From Sutcliffiella horikoshii DSM 8719 (GTDB lineage Bacteria; Bacillota; Bacilli; Bacillales; Bacillaceae_I): a DNA stretch of 64,000 nucleotides. Location of the stretch: positions 310,001 to 374,000 of the forward strand of contig LQXN01000067.1 in the NCBI GenBank assembly GCA_001648575.1, given 5' to 3'. The translations under genes and the position numbers were made by a program. The notes under the pieces were generated by a model, which saw nothing but the letters and a program-made list of their open reading frames with translations, did not search any database and had not been told where the DNA came from. Position 1 is the stretch's first letter; each line of letters begins with the position of its first letter. Below are positions 28,967 to 37,801 of the stretch, piece after piece.

Positions 28967-30310
28967 TTAGATGGTAATAGGTTTCATATTTTGGATGAAG
29001 CCTGTATGATAATTCCCCGATACAAATTCATCGGTTTCAAGTGCGTGAATTAAAAATGGTAAATTTGTCTTAATCCCTTCAACAGAAGCGTTTTTCAGAT
29101 AATCCCTTGACCTTTCTATTGCTTCTTCCCTTGTTTGTCCTGAAATAATAATTTTGGCAATCATCGGATCGTAGAACGGTGTAACTTTTAAATCTGCCCC
29201 GTAACCGCTGTCTATCCGTACCCCTTCTTGAGCAGGAAGCTGCCATTTGGTTATCAGCCCAGGTGAAGGGAAGAATTTGACCGGGTCTTCTGCATATAAA
29301 CGGAATTCAATAGCATGACCAGAGCTTGTGATTTCATCCTGATTCAACGGGAGCTTCTCGCCACTTGCAACTAATAACTGCCATTCAACAAGGTCCAAAC
29401 CAGTGATGCACTCAGTGATTGGATGTTCCACCTGCAGCCTTGTGTTCATTTCAAGGAAATAGAAATTTTCTCCTTCATCCATGATGAACTCCACTGTTCC
29501 GGCATTTTTATAATTTACTTGTTTGGCTGCCAATACTGCCGCATCACAAATCTTCCTTCTTGCTTCTTCACTCATCTCAGGACTTTGGGCTTCCTCGATC
29601 ACTTTTTGATTTCGTCTTTGAACAGAGCAGTTTCGTTCATACATATGTACGACATTTCCATGGGCGTCACCAAAAACCTGCACTTCTATATGCTTGGCAT
29701 TACCCACATACTTTTCGATAAACATGTCTTCATTATTGAAATAGTTTTTCGCGCGTTTTTTTGTCTGCTCAAAAGTGTTTTCTATATCCTGTCTGTTCTC
29801 ACAGCGGTGCATACCAATACCTCCGCCGCCACCGCTGGACTTCAGCATGACTGGAAAGCCGATTTCTTCGGCAAGTGAGCATGCTTCTTCCAACGTTTCT
29901 ACAGGCTGTTCAGATCCAGGGACGACCGGAACACCTGCCTTTATCATAGCTCTTCTTGATGATAGTTTATCCCCCATCAATTTGATGACATCTACAGAAG
30001 GACCAATAAAAGTTAAACCCGCCTCCTGGAGTGCTGTTGAAAACTCACTATTCTCTGAAAGGAATCCATATCCAGGATGGACTCCATCCACTTTCTCATC
30101 TTTGGCAATCTCAAGGATCCGTTCCACATTTAAGTAGGACTTCTGCGGAGGAGCCTCTCCAACATGTCTTGCTACAGTAGCTTGTTGCACATATGGCATA
30201 TCTTTATCCGCATCGGAATATATAGCAACTGTTTCAATGCCTAATCGCTGACATGTCCTAATGATCCGTTCTGCAATTTCCCCTCGATTAGCAATCAGTA
30301 TTTTTTGCAT
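28967..30310 (-). CDS. Biotin carboxylase subunit of an acyl-CoA carboxylase
   Basis: A 447-residue biotin carboxylase (start ATG 30310 with AAAGGGG upstream). N-terminal ILIANRGEIAERIIRTC, ATP-grasp glycine loop KSSGGGGGIGMHRC, HIEVQVFGD and catalytic EMNTRLQVEHPITE. It is homologous to the first domain of pyc in this window but heads a separate three-gene catabolic-type operon. A 13/14 match to the cre consensus lies about 90 bp upstream. Confidence 0.92.
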   Translation of the reverse strand: MQKILIANRGEIAERIIRTCQRLGIETVAIYSDADKDMPYVQQATVARHVGEAPPQKSYLNVERILEIAKDEKVDGVHPGYGFLSENSEFSTALQEAGLTFIGPSVDVIKLMGDKLSSRRAMIKAGVPVVPGSEQPVETLEEACSLAEEIGFPVMLKSSGGGGGIGMHRCENRQDIENTFEQTKKRAKNYFNNEDMFIEKYVGNAKHIEVQVFGDAHGNVVHMYERNCSVQRRNQKVIEEAQSPEMSEEARRKICDAAVLAAKQVNYKNAGTVEFIMDEGENFYFLEMNTRLQVEHPITECITGLDLVEWQLLVASGEKLPLNQDEITSSGHAIEFRLYAEDPVKFFPSPGLITKWQLPAQEGVRIDSGYGADLKVTPFYDPMIAKIIISGQTREEAIERSRDYLKNASVEGIKTNLPFLIHALETDEFVSGNYHTGFIQNMKPITI

Positions 30311-30397
30311 GAAGTAATCCCCTTTCAAAAGAACTTTCCTCAAAAAATCTCTAACAAACTACTATTTCTACATAATTCCTTGTTTTCCTTCTTCTTT

Positions 30398-30411
30398 TGC
30401 AAACGCTTTCT
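30398..30411 (-). promoter_or_regulatory. Cre-like operator (CcpA) upstream of the acyl-CoA carboxylase operon
   Basis: TGCAAACGCTTTCT matches the catabolite-responsive element TGWAARCGYTWNCW at 13 of 14 positions, on both strands because the site is nearly palindromic. It lies 88 bp before the biotin carboxylase start and 117 bp before divergent ylbP. A weaker match (GGTAAGCGCTTTAA, 30488-30501) lies closer to ylbP. Confidence 0.7.
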
Positions 30412-30527
30412 AAAATTATTGCAGAATTTTTTGTTTTTTTGTTATATAATTAATATTAAAATATACCATTATTCTTAATATGTATAGTGGTAAGCGCTTT
30501 AAAAGAGATACAAGGGGGAAATTTCAG

Positions 30528-31010
30528 ATGACCGTTAAAAAACTATCCATTAACTATAAAACTTTGGAAGAGTTCAAACAGTTCAGGGAATATGGCATGC
30601 AGGAACTCTCCATGCTCGAAGACCTTCAAGACAACATCATCGAGAATGACAGCGAGTCACCTTTCTACGGAATTTATTATGGTGAAAAATTAGTTGCCCG
30701 GATGAGCCTTTACCGTGTGCCTAAAGAGCTTGATAAATATTTCGAACCACGTCAAGATTATTTGGAATTATGGAAGCTTGAGGTTATTTCAAACTACCAA
30801 CGCAAAGGCTTCGGTAAAGAGTTAGTCGATTTCGCCAAAGGATTCGGCCTACCAATTAAAACAAACCCAAGGATCAAATCTGCCGACTTTTGGACTCGAA
30901 TGGGCTTCACTTCCGTTCACTACGATGTAGAAAGAGACCTTGGAGAGAATCCTCTTGTGTGGTATCCAAAAGGCGTAACCGCTCAAGAAAGAACATCTCA
31001 ATCTAATTAG
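30528..31010 (+). CDS. ylbP: GNAT family N-acetyltransferase YlbP
   Basis: A 160-residue GNAT protein; the start at ATG 30528 is set by AAGGGGGAA upstream. The acetyl-CoA-binding region is LWKLEVISNYQRKGFGKELVDFAKG. Position and sequence correspond to B. subtilis YlbP; the acetylated substrate is unknown. It is divergent from the carboxylase operon. Confidence 0.88.
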   Translation: MTVKKLSINYKTLEEFKQFREYGMQELSMLEDLQDNIIENDSESPFYGIYYGEKLVARMSLYRVPKELDKYFEPRQDYLELWKLEVISNYQRKGFGKELVDFAKGFGLPIKTNPRIKSADFWTRMGFTSVHYDVERDLGENPLVWYPKGVTAQERTSQSN

Positions 31011-31089
31011 GCTAAATTAGTAAAAGCTGCAAAGTATATAATAACAGCCAATTATTATGACGATTTTATAACTCCAGAATAATAACAAA

Positions 31090-31123
31090 AAGGGTAATTG
31101 CGATTTTTATATGCAATTACCCT
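31090..31123. terminator. Bidirectional terminator between ylbP and the DCC gene
   Basis: AAGGGTAATTGC and GCAATTACCCTT pair over 12 bp with an A-run before and T-run after, so it can serve the two convergent genes. Confidence 0.9.
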
Positions 31124-31141
31124 TTTATTTACGGATTTTCT

Positions 31142-31552
31142 TTATAGAAATCTCTTTTTCATCTCAGGGTTCGGCAACATGCATTCATTTCTTTTGCCAA
31201 ACCATCTATAACGGTTCTTCGCAACAAAGGAGTATATGATATCCCTTAAAGGCTTAGGGATGATGATGAGGGGATACAAAAGCTTCCATGCGCCATCAAG
31301 ATTTTTTGCAAGCTTCAATGCTGCAGTCGATTTAGTAAAAGCCTTGTTTCCATCAATATAATAAAAGCTATCAAAATGATCTGTACGCAGAGAATGTTCT
31401 TTTAGTATATGTTGTCCAATTTCAGATTGTAGAGAAGCAAATTTAAATTTAGCTTTTGGATCATGTTTTATCACAAACGTCACCATTGAATTACATAAAT
31501 TACAAACTCCATCAAAAAGCAGGATGGGATTTTTTTTTATAGATTCAGGCAT
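31142..31552 (-). CDS. DCC family thiol-disulfide oxidoreductase (DUF393)
   Basis: A 136-residue protein with the family signature DGVCNLCN at residues 14-21, carrying a CxxC pair on a thioredoxin-like fold, and the C-terminal RYRWFGKRNECMLP. Related to B. subtilis YuxK. A redox role is inferred from the family; partner unknown. AAGGATGAGG precedes the ATG. Confidence 0.88.
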   Translation of the reverse strand: MPESIKKNPILLFDGVCNLCNSMVTFVIKHDPKAKFKFASLQSEIGQHILKEHSLRTDHFDSFYYIDGNKAFTKSTAALKLAKNLDGAWKLLYPLIIIPKPLRDIIYSFVAKNRYRWFGKRNECMLPNPEMKKRFL

Positions 31553-31621
31553 GATACCTCATCCTTTCTCTTACCACACCTTCATTATAATATAAGTAGA
31601 TGTTTTATGGCCATGAAAATA

Positions 31622-31871
31622 CCACCCTTTGGAAAGGTGGCCACTGAAAAAGTAAATATTTTAGTTATCTGTTTCATACCGCTGTTGATTTCCGCAAACG
31701 GCTGCGCTTTCCGCGGGGCGACCTTGAGCCTCCTCGGGCTGCGCCCTGCGGGGTCTCAAGATTGTCGCTACCCCCCCCGCAGGAGTCTTCGCCTATTGCT
31801 CCAATCAACAGCTAGAAATTCAAAATAAGATTAGTTTTTTTGTTTTTCAGAGGCCTCTTGGAAGGGTGGCC
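31622..31871. repeat. Divergent terminator-bracketed repeat (subtype B) downstream of ylbO
   Basis: The element spans about 31644-31850, beginning CTGAAAAAG and ending TTTTTCAG. Its core (CGCTTTCCGCGGGGCGACC, TCTCAAGATTGTCGC) resembles family A in composition and plan but not base for base. It is flanked by CCACCCTTTGGAAAGGTGG on the left and a related GGAAGGGTGGCC sequence on the right; the left copy followed by T on the minus strand is a good ylbO terminator, the right copy is eroded. Confidence 0.7.
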
Positions 31872-31877
31872 GGATTT

Positions 31878-32495
31878 TTATTTCTCGACTCTTTCCAGAT
31901 TCCCATTACGGTCCATCTGGAATTTGACTTTTTTGTTTTTTTCATCATCCTGCAGAACTACCATTTTTCGTGCGCGTTCCATTATTTCAATAAGGGCCCG
32001 GTAATCATCTTCTACCAGATTCATGGAGGATTCTAATTCCAACTTAGCCTCAGCTAAATGCTTGAGGTCACTTTCCAGCTGTTCCACCTTCTTTTTCAGA
32101 CTAAGGTTTTCCTCTTTAATCTTTGTATATTCATTCTCTAATTGCTCCAGATGGTTTAAATAACTGATTACAGCCGAAATGGTCAAATTATCGCCAGCGT
32201 ACAATTTGTTATTGATTGCGTTATAACTATTTTCCACAGTTGCATGCTGAGGTGCTGCCTGTTCTTTTTTCAACTCTTTCCTCTGTTTTTTTGCCAGTTC
32301 AATCCCTGTAGCATACTGTTTCCTTACATATGAATTCCACCTGAATCCACATGCTGCTGATGTACGAGAAAGTTTTTTTCCCACTTCCTCAAATGCAGTC
32401 AGTTGCGTCCCTCCATCTCTTATATATTGTAAAACCACTTCCGCCAACAATAGATCTTCATCTTGTGTCCAAGCATCTTGACGAACAGTAGACAT
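31878..32495 (-). CDS. ylbO: RsfA family transcriptional regulator YlbO
   Basis: A 205-residue protein (ATG 32495, GAGGGGGA upstream) with an N-terminal Myb/SANT-like DNA-binding domain (DAWTQDEDLLLAEVVLQYIRDG, then FRWNSYVRKQY) and a central coiled coil (about 110-165). It belongs with B. subtilis RsfA and YlbO; RsfA is a forespore regulator. Position between rpmF and ylbP matches ylbO. Confidence 0.88.
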   Translation of the reverse strand: MSTVRQDAWTQDEDLLLAEVVLQYIRDGGTQLTAFEEVGKKLSRTSAACGFRWNSYVRKQYATGIELAKKQRKELKKEQAAPQHATVENSYNAINNKLYAGDNLTISAVISYLNHLEQLENEYTKIKEENLSLKKKVEQLESDLKHLAEAKLELESSMNLVEDDYRALIEIMERARKMVVLQDDEKNKKVKFQMDRNGNLERVEK

Positions 32496-32587
32496 AATGC
32501 TATCCCCCTCACACACTTTTTTACCCTATACATATGCGTGTAATAGAATAGATAGACTATGTGTTGAGTAAAATGCCCTGCTTTCTC

Positions 32588-33349
32588 TTATTTTTTCTTT
32601 CTTTCGAGGAAAGCAGAAACTGCTTCATGATGCTCATCCTGCTCCCAAAGAAAAGAACATTGCTCTATTTCGGCTATCATTCTTTCTTTTAATGCTGTTT
32701 GTTCCCACTTGGAGATGAATGATTTTTTATAGCTTCTTAATACCGATGAAGAAACGGAGAGTTCTTCTTCTATATATTCAGAAATGAAGGATGGTACCAC
32801 TTTTTGTATAAAACCAAGCTCCAGTGCTTCACTGGCTGTATATATTTTGGCCGAAGACAGCATTTTAATGGAGTTGGCATGAGTTACCTTTTCCATTAAC
32901 ATGCTTGCACCACCCCACCCTGTCGTAATTCCCAACTTCCCTTGTACAAATCCAAGTTTTGCATTTGGGACTGACCAGCGCTGATCGCAGGCAGCTGCAA
33001 TTTCACAGCCGCCACCTATGGCAGTTCCATTAATCCAGGCAAAGGTTGGCACAGGCAACGTCATGAGATCATAAAGAACCTTGCCCATTTTTGAGAGCAT
33101 GGCATATGCATCCTCTTTTGTATGTAACGCATGGAATACAAATAGGTCACCCCCAGAACAGAAGGAATTCTCCCCGCTGCCAGTAATGACAAATCCCCGA
33201 ATGCTATGGTTTTCTCTTACATCTTTTAATGCTGTCTTTAATTCGTTCATCACATCATAATCGATGGCATTTCGTTTTTCAGGCCGGTTAATGGTAAACC
33301 GGTAGATCTGATTATGATCAATATGTGTATGCACTTTAGGTTCGTTCAT
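32588..33349 (-). CDS. Enoyl-CoA hydratase/isomerase family protein
   Basis: A 253-residue crotonase-fold protein. The oxyanion-hole segments are FVITGSGENSFCSGGDL and WINGTAIGGGCEIAAACD; the second retains an acidic residue at the catalytic position. ATG 33349 is favoured because AAGGTGG lies upstream; the longest frame begins at a GTG inside that sequence. It is not in the B. subtilis ylb cluster. Together with the nearby acyl-CoA carboxylase it suggests acyl-CoA breakdown, which is inference. Confidence 0.85.
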   Translation of the reverse strand: MNEPKVHTHIDHNQIYRFTINRPEKRNAIDYDVMNELKTALKDVRENHSIRGFVITGSGENSFCSGGDLFVFHALHTKEDAYAMLSKMGKVLYDLMTLPVPTFAWINGTAIGGGCEIAAACDQRWSVPNAKLGFVQGKLGITTGWGGASMLMEKVTHANSIKMLSSAKIYTASEALELGFIQKVVPSFISEYIEEELSVSSSVLRSYKKSFISKWEQTALKERMIAEIEQCSFLWEQDEHHEAVSAFLERKKK

Positions 33350-33512
33350 TGTTTGATTGGCCACCTTTTTTGGAGTATTGTGTCTATTTTATCTTATTTT
33401 TTTGATGGTGTGGGGGGTTTTTATTGTGGGCGAATGGGTTTCTCTGTTATTTATAGGGGCTTCGCTGATGGGCTTTTGGCGCTGACTCTAAAACTACTGC
33501 AGAAAATAAAAA

Positions 33513-33538
33513 AAGCACAAGGCATACGGCCTTATGCT
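33513..33538 (-). terminator. Terminator of the ylbN-rpmF operon
   Basis: On the minus strand AAGCATAAGGC pairs with GCCTTGTGCTT (one G-U) around CGTAT and is followed by seven T. It lies 12 bp after the rpmF stop. Confidence 0.92.
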
Positions 33539-33549
33539 TTCCCTATTAT

Positions 33550-33723
33550 TTATTTGCTTACTACTTCTTTCCCTTTGTAAGTACCGCATGCCGGGCATAC
33601 ACGGTGTGATAATTTCTGTTCACCGCAGCTTGGGCATTCTACCATACCAGGAACTTGTAGTTTAAAGTGTGTACGACGCTTTCTTTTTACAGTTTTAGAC
33701 GTTCTTCTGAAAGGTACAGCCAT
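33550..33723 (-). CDS. rpmF: 50S ribosomal protein L32
   Basis: A 57-residue protein starting [17 protein letters not shown]. It has a zinc-ribbon pair CPSCG and CPACG, so this is the zinc-binding form. AGGAGGTGGG precedes ATG 33723. It follows ylbN by 47 bp, a pairing conserved across bacteria (yceD-rpmF). Confidence 0.98.
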   Translation of the reverse strand: MAVPFRRTSKTVKRKRRTHFKLQVPGMVECPSCGEQKLSHRVCPACGTYKGKEVVSK

Positions 33724-33770
33724 TCTTCCCACCTCCTTAAAAAATGAGCATCTACTACATCATGTAATTT

Positions 33771-34286
33771 CTACTCTTTGTCTTTCTCAAAAAACTTAGC
33801 CAGTCCTGCAAGTCTTGGATCCACTTTTTCCTGTGTTTCCTCTTCTGAAATGACGCCCCAGTCATTTCCTGATTGGGGAGCAGCCTCTTCCTTGTCAGGA
33901 GATTCGCTGAACACTTGCATCGGAACTTCCAGGATGATCGCTTCTCGGATGACCGGAAGTAAATCGACCAGATCCCCTTCGACCGTATGCAGTTCTTCTT
34001 CGTCTGTTTCATACTCGCTCGGCTGAAAAAGATAAGTTTCAGTTGTTTTTATCGTAAAAGGATAGTCCACATCAACCAACGTCCGTGAACATGGTAAAAC
34101 CATACTACCTTCCACAGTTAGATGAAACGTAGCTTTTTTTGAACTTAAATCAGCTCTTCCAGTTACATGAACTGGTTTGACAGATCGAATTTCACTATGT
34201 GCCGTAATTTCACTTACATCAACTGTTTCATCGATTTCTAAACCTTTATGTTGTAACTGATTTAACTGGAATAATGTCCATTTCAA
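33771..34286 (-). CDS. ylbN: YceD/DUF177 family protein YlbN
   Basis: A 171-residue YceD-type protein with the conserved central stretch PCSRTLVDVDYPF. The start is a TTG: the MKWTLFQLNQL reading at 34286 is spaced well from GAGGTG and resembles the family N-terminus, but a TTG one codon earlier or GTG 34298 are possible. Homologues are implicated in 23S rRNA maturation in plants and E. coli, inferred only. Divergent from tmcAL. Confidence 0.88.
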   Translation of the reverse strand: MKWTLFQLNQLQHKGLEIDETVDVSEITAHSEIRSVKPVHVTGRADLSSKKATFHLTVEGSMVLPCSRTLVDVDYPFTIKTTETYLFQPSEYETDEEELHTVEGDLVDLLPVIREAIILEVPMQVFSESPDKEEAAPQSGNDWGVISEEETQEKVDPRLAGLAKFFEKDKE

Positions 34287-34446
34287 CAAGATATTCACCT
34301 CAAGGCAACAAAAGTAATTATAGCTTTCGTAAGTTTATTTGTCAATATTTTTTCTTTACAGTACAATTATAGACATAATATCGTAAATTGAACAAGTATC
34401 CAAGTAAAAATGGCCGTAATCTGAAAAAAGATTGGATGGGTGAACG

Positions 34447-35691
34447 ATGAAATCGCTAGGTGTGATAGTTGAATATAATCCTTTTCATAATGGGCATTTG
34501 TTTCATTTGACAGAATCCAAAAGGCAAACAGGTGCTGAGTTGGTCATAGCCGTAATGAGCGGACAATTCCTTCAGCGCGGTGAGCCAGCTCTTGTCTCTA
34601 AATGGACACGTACAAAAATGGCTCTGAAAAATGGAATAGATATTGTCGTGGAATTGCCTTACGCTTTTGCCACCCAGAAAGCTGAATTGTTCGCCAGCGG
34701 TTCAATTTCTATCCTCTCAGGTTTAAAGTGTGATTCCGTTTGTTTCGGCAGTGAACAAGGTAATATGGAGGATTTTCAAAAAACAATATCCTTGATGGAT
34801 AACGAAAAGGAAAAACATGATTTTCTTGTACAAACATTCATTGGACAAGGTTACAGTTTTCCAAAAGCATCCTCTCTTGCTTTTTTGAAAGTGACGGAAG
34901 ACATGAATGATATCCTGGATTTAACCAAACCAAACAATATTCTTGGATATCATTATGTAAAGGCAATCCAAGAACAAGAAAGCACTATGCAGCCCTTTAC
35001 TATTGAGCGGACAGGTGCTGGTTACCATGATCCTGAGTTTAATGATACTCCCATTGCTAGTGCCACCAGCATCAGAAAACATCTTTTTGATAACAATGGG
35101 AATATTGAAAAGGTGCAGCGCTTTGTACCTGAAAAAACATATGAACTTTTAAATCACTATTTGTACAAGGTCGGCAGCTTTCATCAGTGGGAGGACTATT
35201 TCACCCTTTTGAAATATCGTATACTTTGCAGTACCCCAAATGAACTCGCTGAAATCTATGAAGTAGAAGAAGGACTTGAACACCGGGTAATTCATACTAT
35301 GAAAGAAAGTATGAATTTCAATGAATTCATGACAAAGCTGAAAACCAAGAGATACACCTGGACTAGGCTTCAGCGGATGTGTACACATCTTCTTACCAAC
35401 ACAAGAAAAGAAAACATGCTGGATGTTTCTTCATCCAAGAGAAGCGAATATATCAGGCTGCTCGGTATGAGCAGAAAAGGGCAACAATACTTGAAACAGA
35501 TAAAGAAAGATGTAGAGATTCCTATTTTATCAAAGGTTTCTGGAGTGGATAGCCATATGCTTGACATGGATATCCGTGCTACCAGTACATATGCAATGAA
35601 ATTCAATGAGCCCGCACGAAGTGAATGGATGCAGCAAGAATTCTCCAAACCTCCTATCAGATACGATGAAGAAAAGGAATGCTTTCTTTAA
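34447..35691 (+). CDS. tmcAL: tRNA(Met) cytidine acetate ligase TmcAL (YlbM)
   Basis: A 414-residue nucleotidyltransferase-fold protein. The adenylation motif HNGH occurs in VEYNPFHNGHLFHL at the N-terminus. The B. subtilis homologue (YlbM) activates acetate with ATP to make N4-acetylcytidine at the wobble base of elongator tRNA-Met. Length and N-terminus agree with the family. It is divergent from ylbN and convergent with ylbL. Confidence 0.95.
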   Translation: MKSLGVIVEYNPFHNGHLFHLTESKRQTGAELVIAVMSGQFLQRGEPALVSKWTRTKMALKNGIDIVVELPYAFATQKAELFASGSISILSGLKCDSVCFGSEQGNMEDFQKTISLMDNEKEKHDFLVQTFIGQGYSFPKASSLAFLKVTEDMNDILDLTKPNNILGYHYVKAIQEQESTMQPFTIERTGAGYHDPEFNDTPIASATSIRKHLFDNNGNIEKVQRFVPEKTYELLNHYLYKVGSFHQWEDYFTLLKYRILCSTPNELAEIYEVEEGLEHRVIHTMKESMNFNEFMTKLKTKRYTWTRLQRMCTHLLTNTRKENMLDVSSSKRSEYIRLLGMSRKGQQYLKQIKKDVEIPILSKVSGVDSHMLDMDIRATSTYAMKFNEPARSEWMQQEFSKPPIRYDEEKECFL

Positions 35692-35712
35692 AACAGGAGA
35701 TTCATACTAAAA

Positions 35713-35981
35713 AACGCCTCACAATCTTATGTGAGGCGTTTCAGTGTGTAGACAAAGTTATTTTCTAGTTATAAATCCCCTGTTGATTGTAGTGGAAGGA
35801 GCGTAGACTCCCGCGGGAGGAAGGGACATGGGAGACCCCGCAGGCGAAGCCGAGGAGGCTCCCGGACCGCCCGCAGGAAAGCGAAGCTCCTGGAACGAAG
35901 ATCAACAAGAAAATGCAATTTCTAAAGATAATTAGGGTTTGTCATCAGTCTGAAACGCCTCACAATCTAATGTGAGGCGTT
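35713..35981. repeat. Family A repeat bracketed by two copies of the tmcAL/ylbL terminator hairpin
   Basis: The element is 35741-35953 (213 bp) with ends TCAGTGTGTAGACAAA and CATCAGTCTGA. It is bordered exactly by two 28-bp copies of the hairpin AACGCCTCACA...TGTGAGGCGTT (35713-35740 and 35954-35981) that differ at one loop base (CTTA versus CTAA). Because the stem is symmetric with A and T runs, each copy can end transcripts from both convergent genes. Confidence 0.9.
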
Positions 35982-35991
35982 TTCCTGTTAA

Positions 35992-37014
35992 TTATGATTT
36001 CGGATCCAATTGCTCCAAATATTCGACTGCTTCATCAAACGTGTCAACAGGGACAATTTTCATTGTTGTTTTTATATCTTCTGCAGCAACTATGGCCTCT
36101 TGATAATTAGATCCCTCAGCTCCCTTTTCGTTTGGAGCGAAGAATATATCCACGCCAGATTTATCAGCTGCTACTATCTTTTGTGCGATACCACCAATTC
36201 TCTGCACTTCTCCATTCTCATTGACGGCTCCTGTACCGGCTATTTGATATCCTTTTGCTATATCTTCTTCTAATAGCTGATTATAGATTTCCAGTGAGAA
36301 CATCAACCCTGCAGAAGGTCCTCCAATTTGAGCTGTGTTGATTGTAATGGGCGGATTCATTGTTATTTCATAATCGGTCAACAAACTTATACCAAGTCCA
36401 GCACGATTCGGGTCTTCCGGATGTTCCCCAAGGGTGATGGCTGTTGTTTCTTCTTTTTCATCCCGATCAAATGTAAGGACAATTTCATCACCTATCGACT
36501 TTTCCCCTACAAATTCCATCAGATTCTCTGCAGTGGCAGTAGCTTTTCCGTCAATGTGAGTAATTCGATCACCTATCTTGAGCTTTCCTTCGGCTGCCAA
36601 GCCTTCTTTTACGCTAAATACGTAGACGCCCTTGGAGAGCATTTCCACTTCTTTCCCGGCTTTTTCATAGGCAATTTTAATGGCCGTTTCTTTAGAACTT
36701 TCCATCATATGTAGCTGCCGATAGGAGTATTCTTCATCAGATTCATCTTCTGAGCGAATTTGGTTAATAGGGAATATATTCTGATATTCACTTACCTTGG
36801 CAATGGCATAGGTGAATATGTTCGCCTTCCCCATCTTGACGGTCGTCAGCATGAAGCTTCCTTCGTCTTCAAAACCACCTTCAACAGTTACAAGGGGTCT
36901 TAGTACTTGTGCATCACCAGGACGAGTCACATAATAGGGCAAAGTCACAAAATTCAGGATGACTGCAAGTACTATCCCTATTAGCAGGGATCTCATTATA
37001 TATTTACTTTTCAT
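35992..37014 (-). CDS. ylbL: YlbL family membrane serine protease (PDZ and Lon-like S16 domains)
   Basis: A 340-residue protein: N-terminal membrane anchor (8-26), PDZ domain (about 125-190) and a Lon-like protease domain. The catalytic Ser234 is in GGPSAGL and Lys279 in GGIAQKI, the same numbers as in B. subtilis YlbL. YlbL with CtpA degrades the DNA-damage cell-division inhibitor YneA in B. subtilis. It overlaps ylbK by 11 bp. Confidence 0.96.
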   Translation of the reverse strand: MKSKYIMRSLLIGIVLAVILNFVTLPYYVTRPGDAQVLRPLVTVEGGFEDEGSFMLTTVKMGKANIFTYAIAKVSEYQNIFPINQIRSEDESDEEYSYRQLHMMESSKETAIKIAYEKAGKEVEMLSKGVYVFSVKEGLAAEGKLKIGDRITHIDGKATATAENLMEFVGEKSIGDEIVLTFDRDEKEETTAITLGEHPEDPNRAGLGISLLTDYEITMNPPITINTAQIGGPSAGLMFSLEIYNQLLEEDIAKGYQIAGTGAVNENGEVQRIGGIAQKIVAADKSGVDIFFAPNEKGAEGSNYQEAIVAAEDIKTTMKIVPVDTFDEAVEYLEQLDPKS

Positions 37015-37801
37015 GTTGATGTTTCTCCTTCCACTCCTCTAGCAACTTTCTGATATAAGGGATTTGTAATCTTGTTGCTTCTTCACCGATTCGAATTATT
37101 TCATCGATGTTGGTAAATGCCCTTGAGCTGTAATGTGCCACAGATGGCCTGATCATGATATCCGCTTCAAGTTCACTTCGCTTCACCAGTTCATTTTGCA
37201 TGATATCAATTGTCTGCATAATCACATCAAATATCGAATCAACCGGTTCATTTGTTTTTACTTGGGATACATCAATGGCAATGACAATATCCGCTCCCAT
37301 TTCCTTTGCCACGCTGACAGGAACACGATCAACGACCCCGCCATCCACCAACAGGCGTCCATTTACCTTTTCCGGTACAAATATTCCCGGAATGGAGATG
37401 CTCGCCCTTACAGCATCAGAAATTGGCCCAGTTGTAAAAACCACTTTTTCCGCTCTTTCCAAATCTGTCGTGACAATGGAAAGTGGGATGTCCAAATCTT
37501 CAATGTTTTTATTTTGTGTAAACATGCGGATCAGTTCCTTTACCCTGTTACCGCTAACAAACCCCATTTTGGGAACAGTAAAATCCAAGTAATATTTCCG
37601 TTTGAAAGCAGTGGCAATTTTATAAAGGCGGTCCATGTCATGACGCATGGCATAAAAACTGCCTACTAGAGCTCCCATGCTGCTTCCTGCAATCAGATCA
37701 ATGGGAATATTCTCTTCCTCCAATACTTTTAATGCACCTAAATGTGCAAATCCACGTGCACCACCAGATCCCAATGCAATTCCTATTCTAGGTTCCTTCA
37801 A
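37004..37801 (-). CDS. ylbK: Patatin-like phospholipase family protein YlbK
   Basis: A 265-residue patatin-fold protein (RssA type). The oxyanion loop is GSGGARG at 11-17, the nucleophile Ser41 lies in GSSMGA and Asp153 in VDGGVVD, giving a complete Ser-Asp dyad. The start is TTG 37801 with GAGGTGATG upstream. Substrate unknown. It precedes and overlaps ylbL. Confidence 0.92.
   Translation of the reverse strand: MKEPRIGIALGSGGARGFAHLGALKVLEEENIPIDLIAGSSMGALVGSFYAMRHDMDRLYKIATAFKRKYYLDFTVPKMGFVSGNRVKELIRMFTQNKNIEDLDIPLSIVTTDLERAEKVVFTTGPISDAVRASISIPGIFVPEKVNGRLLVDGGVVDRVPVSVAKEMGADIVIAIDVSQVKTNEPVDSIFDVIMQTIDIMQNELVKRSELEADIMIRPSVAHYSSRAFTNIDEIIRIGEEATRLQIPYIRKLLEEWKEKHQHEK

Noticed and set aside
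31607-31828. A 73-residue plus-strand frame (MAMKIPPFGKV...)
   Set aside because: It covers the subtype B repeat; composition matches translated repeat, not a protein.
33390-33470. Several G-runs upstream of the enoyl-CoA hydratase that might form a G-quadruplex
   Set aside because: Predicted loops are long and uneven (about 10, 5 and 17 nt), and no functional context supports it.
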